Assembly: GCA_003233615.1 (NCBI GenBank)
Contig: QIMB01000423.1
Coordinates: forward strand, 1 to 10,897
Length of the DNA: 10,897 bases
Direction: 5' to 3'
DNA from: Nitrospirota bacterium
Lineage (GTDB): Bacteria > Nitrospirota > Nitrospiria > Nitrospirales > UBA8639
Part shown: positions 6,400 through 10,897 of the stretch, one piece after another
Numbering within the stretch: position 1 is the stretch's first letter
Layout of the letters: every line of letters starts with the position of its first letter
Position numbers and translations under genes: made by a program
The notes under the pieces: generated by a model
What the model saw: the letters and a program-made list of their open reading frames with translations, nothing else
Database searches by the model: none
Told to the model about the DNA's origin: nothing

Positions 6400-8811
6400 A
6401 TGAGTTTCACCCCATCCCCACCTCATTTTCAGCACTTTCAGCAGCGTAAGCTTGATTCTTTTTCGATCAAGCTTCTTGTCGGGGTGACGGTCATATGTGC
6501 CACACCCATCATGCTCAATCTTGCGGGAGTGGACTTTGCCTCAGTGGCTAAGCCCTTTCATCTCCATGAATTCGCTTCCTCTAATGTTCTGAAAGCTACG
6601 TTGATCGATAATATGTTCTATGCCTTGGCAGGCGGGCTTACGCACGGCTTGCTGGAATGGAGTGCGGTGATCGCCGCTCTGCTGACCACGGTGTTGGCTT
6701 TTTCCCATTTTGCGATCAACAAGGATGTTACGACTCCCATCATTGGGGTGGCGTTATTGTGTTCTGGCGCTATGGATGCATTTCATACATTGGCCGCTAC
6801 GCGGCTTATTGAGGCCGTAGCACCGAATACGGACCTTATTCCGTTCACTTGGGCTCTGTCCAGAGGATTTAATGCGGGCATTTTGATTGTGGGCGTCCTC
6901 ATCTGTCTACGGTTTCGAATAACCCGAACGCGGGTCAGATTGTATCAAATTGGCGGGATCAGCTTGCTCTTTGCGGCCATCTCCTATTTTCTCATCATCT
7001 ATGCGGCCAATAGCGCGGAATTGCCTCAAACGCAATTTTCTGATGCCATGGTCACACGTCCCTATGATGTGCTGCCGCTCCTCTTGTTCACCTTCGCGAT
7101 TCCGTTTTTTTGGAAGCTCTATCGAGCATCGCCTAATCTGCTTACGACAGCGCTGCTCATCGCCCTGATACCCGAGATTGTTTTGGAAGCCCATATGGCT
7201 TTTGGCTCACAAGCCTTGTTTGACAATCACTTTAACATCGCGCATTTCTTGAAGATTGTGGCGTATATGGTTCCCTTCATTGGATTGGTCGGTGAGTATA
7301 TTGACACCTACCGAGTTCAGGAGAAAATCAGCCGGCAATTTGCTGATGGTCAACAACGATTACAAGCCATCATGGATACGGCTATCGATGGCATCTTGAC
7401 CATTGATGAGCAGGGGATTATTCAAGACTGTAATCCAGCAGCCAGCAGAATTTTTCAGTATCAAACAGAGGAGATGACCGGGCTGGATATCACGGTGCTG
7501 ATGCCAAAATTTTTTGATGGTGATCAAGAAGGCTATCTCCTGAATCAATCAGATGGGGTCAATAGCCTCTCACAGGGTATCCGTGACATTGAAGGCAAGA
7601 GAAAAGACGGGACCGTTTTCCCCATTGACATGGCAATGGGTGAAATGAATCTTCGAGGTAAAACTCTTTTCAGTGGAACGGTGCGGGATATCACGGAGCG
7701 GAAGCAAGCCGACCAGAAACTCGCAGAGGGCAAACAACGTTTACAAGCCGTTATGTATACGGCGGTTGATGGGATTATCATGATTGATGACAAAGGCATC
7801 ATTCAAGACTGTAATCCAGCCGCCAGCAGGATCTTTGGCTATCAGTCGGAGGAATTGGTTGGGCAGAATGTGAAGATGCTGATGCCGTCGCCCTACAATG
7901 AGGAGCATGATGGGTATCTGGATCACTATCACCAGACCGGAGTACAGAACATCATCGGCAGTGGCGGGCGGGAATTGATCGGGAAACGCAAAGACGGCAG
8001 CACCTTCCCCATGGATCTCTCCATCGGGGAAATGAAGCTGGATGATCAAACCCTCTTCAGTGGATTGGTGCGGGATATCACGGAGAGAAAGCAGGCCGAG
8101 GAAGCTCTGAAGGCGACAAATGAAGAACTGGAACGTTTTGCCTATATTGCCTCGCATGATCTTAAAGCCCCGCTGCGTGTGATTGATAATGCCTCACAAT
8201 GGTTGGAAGAAGATTTGGCCGAACATTTGACCGGGGACAATAGAGACAATATGAATTTGATGCGAGGGCGTGTGAAGCGAATGGAAAAGCTCTTGGATGA
8301 TTTATTGGAATATTCCCGCGTGGGACGAACGACGGATCCCCGGTATCAGGAACGCATGAATGGCGCCACCCTGATTGATGAAATCGTTGAACTCCTGGAT
8401 CCTCCTGAAGAGTTTACCATCCAGATCAGTCCGTCTTTCGCCTCGATCCATGTGCCAAAGATGCCTCTTCAACAAATTCTGCTGAATTTGATCAATAATG
8501 CACTGAAACACCATGATAAGACCGAAGGCACGATTCAGGTAAGCGTTGAGGATCTGAAAGAGGACTATCGTTTTACCGTCACAGATGATGGTCCCGGCAT
8601 TCCCAGCGCTTTTCATGAGCAAGTGTTTGCCATGTTCCAAACATTGAAACCCCGAGACCAGGTAGAAGGCAGTGGAATGGGACTGGCAATGGTCAAAAAA
8701 CATGTCGACCTCGCGGGGGGGACAGTCCATCTTGAATCTGTTGAAGGCCAAGGAAGCACCTTCACGATATTCTGGCCCAAACAACACACCATGGAAGGAC
8801 AGCCGGTATGA
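6400..8811 (+). CDS. Membrane histidine kinase, MASE3-like sensor plus two PAS domains
   Basis: This 803-residue kinase heads cassette B. Residues about 25-310 are a multi-pass sensor clearly paralogous to that at 1573 (LLEWSA, KDVTTPI.GVALLC, MDAFHTLA, IPFTWA.SR and FDNHFNIAHF are shared). Two tandem PAS domains follow (about 318-444 and 445-570), both ending in VRDITERKQA. PAS2 carries EHDGYL with H503 at the position of the FixL haem-binding His and a RKDGSTFPM strand; PAS1 has Q376 there. The kinase core has H586 (FAYIASHDLKAP), N700 (LINNALKHH), D730 (DDGPGI) and the GSGMGL box from G757. It should be active. The C-terminal ATG of the stop region overlaps the next gene. Signal unknown; haem/gas sensing by PAS2 is possible but not shown. 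Confidence 0.95.
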   Translation: MSFTPSPPHFQHFQQRKLDSFSIKLLVGVTVICATPIMLNLAGVDFASVAKPFHLHEFASSNVLKATLIDNMFYALAGGLTHGLLEWSAVIAALLTTVLAFSHFAINKDVTTPIIGVALLCSGAMDAFHTLAATRLIEAVAPNTDLIPFTWALSRGFNAGILIVGVLICLRFRITRTRVRLYQIGGISLLFAAISYFLIIYAANSAELPQTQFSDAMVTRPYDVLPLLLFTFAIPFFWKLYRASPNLLTTALLIALIPEIVLEAHMAFGSQALFDNHFNIAHFLKIVAYMVPFIGLVGEYIDTYRVQEKISRQFADGQQRLQAIMDTAIDGILTIDEQGIIQDCNPAASRIFQYQTEEMTGLDITVLMPKFFDGDQEGYLLNQSDGVNSLSQGIRDIEGKRKDGTVFPIDMAMGEMNLRGKTLFSGTVRDITERKQADQKLAEGKQRLQAVMYTAVDGIIMIDDKGIIQDCNPAASRIFGYQSEELVGQNVKMLMPSPYNEEHDGYLDHYHQTGVQNIIGSGGRELIGKRKDGSTFPMDLSIGEMKLDDQTLFSGLVRDITERKQAEEALKATNEELERFAYIASHDLKAPLRVIDNASQWLEEDLAEHLTGDNRDNMNLMRGRVKRMEKLLDDLLEYSRVGRTTDPRYQERMNGATLIDEIVELLDPPEEFTIQISPSFASIHVPKMPLQQILLNLINNALKHHDKTEGTIQVSVEDLKEDYRFTVTDDGPGIPSAFHEQVFAMFQTLKPRDQVEGSGMGLAMVKKHVDLAGGTVHLESVEGQGSTFTIFWPKQHTMEGQPV
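7351..8097 (+). repeat. Internal tandem duplication encoding PAS1 and PAS2
   Basis: The two PAS-coding units are offset by 381 bases (127 codons). Near-identical DNA persists, for example ATTCAAGACTGTAATCCAGC in both copies and GTGCGGGATATCACGGAG at both ends. This indicates a relatively recent in-frame duplication within the kinase gene, with divergence concentrated in the middle of the domain where a ligand would sit. Confidence 0.8.
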
Positions 8812-9251
8812 TGACGACAATGATACAAGACACGAAACCTGTCACGATGTTAGTCGTCGACGACGATGATGGTGACGCCAAAGCCCTCGAACGAGCCTTT
8901 AAAAAATCAAAAATTGTGAACCCTATTCATCGTGCCATTGATGGGATTGATGCACTGCACATCTTACGTGGGGGAAACGGACAGCCCCCACTTCCCCGTC
9001 CGTATATCCTCTTAGTCGATATTAATATGCCGCGCATGAATGGCATTGAGTTTGTGAAGGCGCTTCGGGACGACGATGACTTGGCCTCGAGTATCGTCTT
9101 TATTCTTACGACCTCCAAGCGGGATGAAGATAAGCTGGCGGCCTATCGTCTGAATGTCACAGGCTATATTGTCAAAGAAACCGCTGGAAGAGATTTTTTA
9201 GATTTTATTGAATTGATGGACTGTTATTGGCGAGTGGTTGAGCTGCCGTAG
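8808..9251 (+). CDS. Single-domain response regulator, Rcp1-like
   Basis: This 147-residue stand-alone receiver has the acidic cluster D18-D21 (LVVDDDDGD), phospho-acceptor D71 in YILLVDINMPRMNG, T101-T102-S103 (FILTTSK) and K123 (GYIVKE). Pro after the Lys is replaced by Glu124, a minor departure. The DCYWRVVELP tail matches the C-terminal helix of Rcp1-type receivers. Its ATG overlaps the kinase stop in an ATGATG context (8808-8811), and AAGGA lies eight bases upstream, inside the kinase coding sequence; Met2 and Met5 are alternative starts. The tight overlap makes the membrane kinase at 6400 its most likely phosphodonor. It is the only free receiver in cassette B, whereas cassette A has two. 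Confidence 0.94.
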   Translation: MMTTMIQDTKPVTMLVVDDDDGDAKALERAFKKSKIVNPIHRAIDGIDALHILRGGNGQPPLPRPYILLVDINMPRMNGIEFVKALRDDDDLASSIVFILTTSKRDEDKLAAYRLNVTGYIVKETAGRDFLDFIELMDCYWRVVELP

Positions 9252-9257
9252 CTGAAT

Positions 9258-9263
9258 GGGGAG
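9258..9263 (+). promoter_or_regulatory. Shine-Dalgarno choosing the 9273 start
   Basis: GGGGAG lies nine bases before the ATG at 9273 but only three before the in-frame GTG at 9267, so the ATG is preferred. Confidence 0.55.
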
Positions 9264-9272
9264 CGCGTGGAC

Positions 9273-10373
9273 ATGAACAATGATACATTGTCGATTTTAG
9301 TTGTGGATGATGATGCAGGTGACCGCAAACAGGTCATGCGAGTCTTACAACACTCCGGCTTATCGTATCAGGCAGTAGAAGCCGCAGACATGAAGGAAGC
9401 CCTGGCCGCCTGTTACACGCAGGCTTTTGATTGTGCGATTGTGGATTATCACATGCCAGGGCAGGATGGGCTCTCCGGGATCTCTGCTTTCCAGACGAAG
9501 TTTCCGTATATGGCCACGATCATGGTGACGGGCCAAGGAGATGAAGTTGTCGCGTCGGAAGTGATCAAGCGCGGGGCAGGAGATTACATTCCGAAAGACC
9601 TCGTCAATGCTCCAACGCTCAGGCGAGTCATTGAACATGTCCTTGAAAAATCAGCTTTTCAACACAAGCTAGACCAACAACGCGAAGAACTTCAGAATTT
9701 TTCACGTGTGCTCGCTCATGATCTGAAGTCTCCCACTCGGAATATCCGTACTATGATCGGATTCATTCAAGAAAAAATGTCTGATCAAGTCCTTGATGAT
9801 GAGGTGGTGAAATATATGTCCTATGTCTGTGCGGCAGCGAATACGATGGACGCACTGGTTGATGCCTTAACTGCCTATACAAAATTTGACGCGACGGTGG
9901 AGTTTCATGAGATCTCACTTGAAGAAAGCGTTGCATGTGCTGCATCTCTGCTAGAGACTGACATCCAGGCAAAGGGAGCCAAGATTGTTGTCCAGGATTT
10001 ACCGCATATCAATGGGCACGAGCCTCAACTCATCCAGCTCTTCCAAAATCTCATCGCTAACGCCATGAAATATAATGAGTCTGCTATACCCACCATCACC
10101 ATTACTGCAGAAAAAGACGGGGATTTATCTCGCGTCGTCGTTCAGGATAATGGCATTGGGATTCCGGAAAAGTATTATGTGAAAATTTTTGATCCCTTTA
10201 AGCGTCTTCATGGGAAAGATAGTCACTACGCTGGCTCAGGATTAGGACTAGCCACCTGCAAGAAGATCGTTGAACGGCATGGAGGAACAATTTCCTGTGA
10301 ATCAGCAAAAGGACAAGGGAGCACATTTATTTTGATTTTTCCCGGTTACTCACCCTCGTCAGTCCTCACATAG
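9273..10373 (+). CDS. Soluble REC-histidine kinase hybrid
   Basis: This 366-residue protein closes cassette B and repeats the plan of the 4695 protein. Receiver: D12-D14 (LVVDDDAGD), D58 (CAIVDYHMPGQDG), T86 (IMVTGQGDE), K108 (DYIPK). After a helical linker the phosphotransfer His is H149 in FSRVLAHDLKSP. The ATPase domain has N263 (LIANAMKYN), D292 (DNGIGIP) and a GSGLGL box from G321. All catalytic residues are present and there is no membrane segment. Shared wording with 4695 (TGQG.E.VASE....GA.DY and CKKIVE.H.G.I) marks them as paralogues. It starts 21 bases after the receiver stop. It probably takes phosphate or binding input on its receiver and controls its own kinase; its downstream target is not in the window. 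Confidence 0.94.
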   Translation: MNNDTLSILVVDDDAGDRKQVMRVLQHSGLSYQAVEAADMKEALAACYTQAFDCAIVDYHMPGQDGLSGISAFQTKFPYMATIMVTGQGDEVVASEVIKRGAGDYIPKDLVNAPTLRRVIEHVLEKSAFQHKLDQQREELQNFSRVLAHDLKSPTRNIRTMIGFIQEKMSDQVLDDEVVKYMSYVCAAANTMDALVDALTAYTKFDATVEFHEISLEESVACAASLLETDIQAKGAKIVVQDLPHINGHEPQLIQLFQNLIANAMKYNESAIPTITITAEKDGDLSRVVVQDNGIGIPEKYYVKIFDPFKRLHGKDSHYAGSGLGLATCKKIVERHGGTISCESAKGQGSTFILIFPGYSPSSVLT

Positions 10374-10474
10374 CTCCGTTTTGCCATTGATCTCTTTTGT
10401 CTTGGTCTTCCAGCTAAGAGTTGTGAGAGAATGAATTCTTGACCGACTCGAGGGCCTTCGATAAGATCAGACAT

Positions 10475-10747
10475 ATGCCGATGCCACCATTTTCTGGAGG
10501 TCCTCGCCTTACTCATGGGATGCGGCTACGCCGCCCACCTGTTTCTCAAGAGGATCCGAAACAGTTTGAATCGTTGCGGGCATCGCTGCTTTTTTGTCCT
10601 AAATGTCAGACTGCAACGCCTGCTCGTGAACGGCTTCTCTTAGTGCTCCCGACCGGAAACCTCTACGAATACACCTGTGCGAACTGCGGGACCTCGACCG
10701 GTTCGAAAACTGAACAAACCCAAGGCGGGGGGCTGCTTGCACCGTAG
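10475..10747 (+). CDS. Small zinc-ribbon-like protein of unknown function
   Basis: I do not recognise this gene. The 90-residue frame has two Cys pairs, C41-P-K-C44 and C68-A-N-C71, 23 residues apart, in a stretch LLLVLPTGNLYEYTCANCG that looks like a small treble-clef or zinc-ribbon fold. The first 35 residues are rich in Pro and Arg, and the last 15 are Gly/Gln-rich and probably disordered. No membrane segment or signal peptide is visible. The ATG at 10475 has no good Shine-Dalgarno; an in-frame TTG at 10439, preceded by GAGAG about 11 bases upstream, would give 102 residues and is a real alternative. It lies about 100 bases after the REC-kinase on the same strand with no terminator seen between them, so it may be transcribed with cassette B. 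Confidence 0.65.
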   Translation: MPMPPFSGGPRLTHGMRLRRPPVSQEDPKQFESLRASLLFCPKCQTATPARERLLLVLPTGNLYEYTCANCGTSTGSKTEQTQGGGLLAP

Positions 10748-10756
10748 GGTAAAAAG

Positions 10757-10862
10757 TGAGATGAGAGAAGTAAGATGTTAGACGGGAGAAGCAAGAAGAC
10801 GGGACATTCTGATTTTTGATCTCTTCTCACTCTCATCTCATTTCTAACATCTCCCTTCTCCC
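10757..10862. repeat. Purine-rich blocks with inverted copies in the same order
   Basis: Downstream of the last gene, three blocks recur as reverse complements: TGAGATGAGAG (10757-10767) with CTCTCATCTCA (10830-10840), AGATGTTAGA (10773-10782) with TCTAACATCT (10843-10852), and GGGAGAAG (10784-10791) with CTTCTCCC (10855-10862). The complements are not nested, so they cannot all pair in one hairpin. The left half is purine-rich and the right half pyrimidine-rich. It looks like a degenerate intergenic repeat and may act as a bidirectional barrier or weak terminator. Confidence 0.6.
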
Positions 10863-10897
10863 TTTTCTTTAGGTATTGGTAGTCCTTCTTGAGCCAT

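Noticed and set aside
5956..6410. Several 74-104 codon frames on both strands in the gap between cassettes
   Set aside because: They read through hairpins and a palindrome, which yields similar frames on both strands; no domain or ribosome site.
7741..8157. 138-codon minus-strand frame opposite PAS2
   Set aside because: A similar shadow appears opposite PAS1 because the DNA is duplicated; no domain of its own.
8302..8820. 172-codon minus-strand frame inside the cassette B kinase
   Set aside because: Lies wholly opposite a kinase core with every catalytic motif intact; a shadow frame.
10844..10897. Minus-strand frame (MAQEGLPIPKEKGEGRC) ending at a TAG in the repeat
   Set aside because: Could be the 3' end of a converging gene, but only 17 codons are visible and half are made of repeat sequence; not enough to call.
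1..10897. CRISPR array, tRNA, rRNA or insertion sequence
   Set aside because: No regularly spaced direct repeats, cloverleaf sequence, rRNA-like stretch or transposase motif was seen on either strand.

Overview
The window looks like a chromosomal segment of a Gram-negative environmental bacterium that is rich in two-component genes. Base composition is roughly balanced. Kinases with MASE3-like membrane sensors sit beside Rcp1-type single-domain receivers and REC-kinase hybrids, a combination that would fit Nitrospirota (a Nitrospira of moderate GC). That assignment rests on gene style alone and is tentative. No rRNA, tRNA, CRISPR array, transposase or phage gene was seen.

Layout. Bases 1-994 (minus strand) hold a single-domain response regulator, then a broken receiver remnant, then the N-terminal receiver of a larger protein that runs off the left edge. 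Bases 995-1572 are a divergent intergenic region without a convincing gene. Bases 1573-5858 (plus) form cassette A: a membrane MASE3-like/PAS histidine kinase, an atypical receiver lacking its usual acidic pair, a canonical receiver, and a soluble REC-histidine kinase. Bases 5859-6399 hold no gene but a likely terminator and three hairpins, including a 71-base imperfect palindrome. Bases 6400-10373 (plus) form cassette B: a second membrane kinase with two tandem PAS domains (the second FixL-like), a receiver and a second REC-histidine kinase. Bases 10475-10747 hold a small zinc-ribbon-like protein of unknown function. The right end carries a purine-rich/pyrimidine-rich set of inverted sequence blocks.

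How the genes may work together. The order membrane kinase, then single receiver(s), then REC-kinase is repeated in A and B with start/stop overlaps at several junctions, so each cassette is probably co-transcribed and partly translationally coupled. The simplest reading is a phosphorelay or cross-talk module: the membrane kinase senses a signal, small receivers shuttle or buffer phosphate, and the receiver-headed cytoplasmic kinase is the next step. The minus-strand genes resemble a third, eroded copy of the receiver plus REC-protein part. No protein in the window carries a DNA-binding, GGDEF, EAL or other recognisable output domain, so the output must lie outside or act by protein contact. 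These pathway statements are inference; the domain assignments come from motifs visible in the translations.
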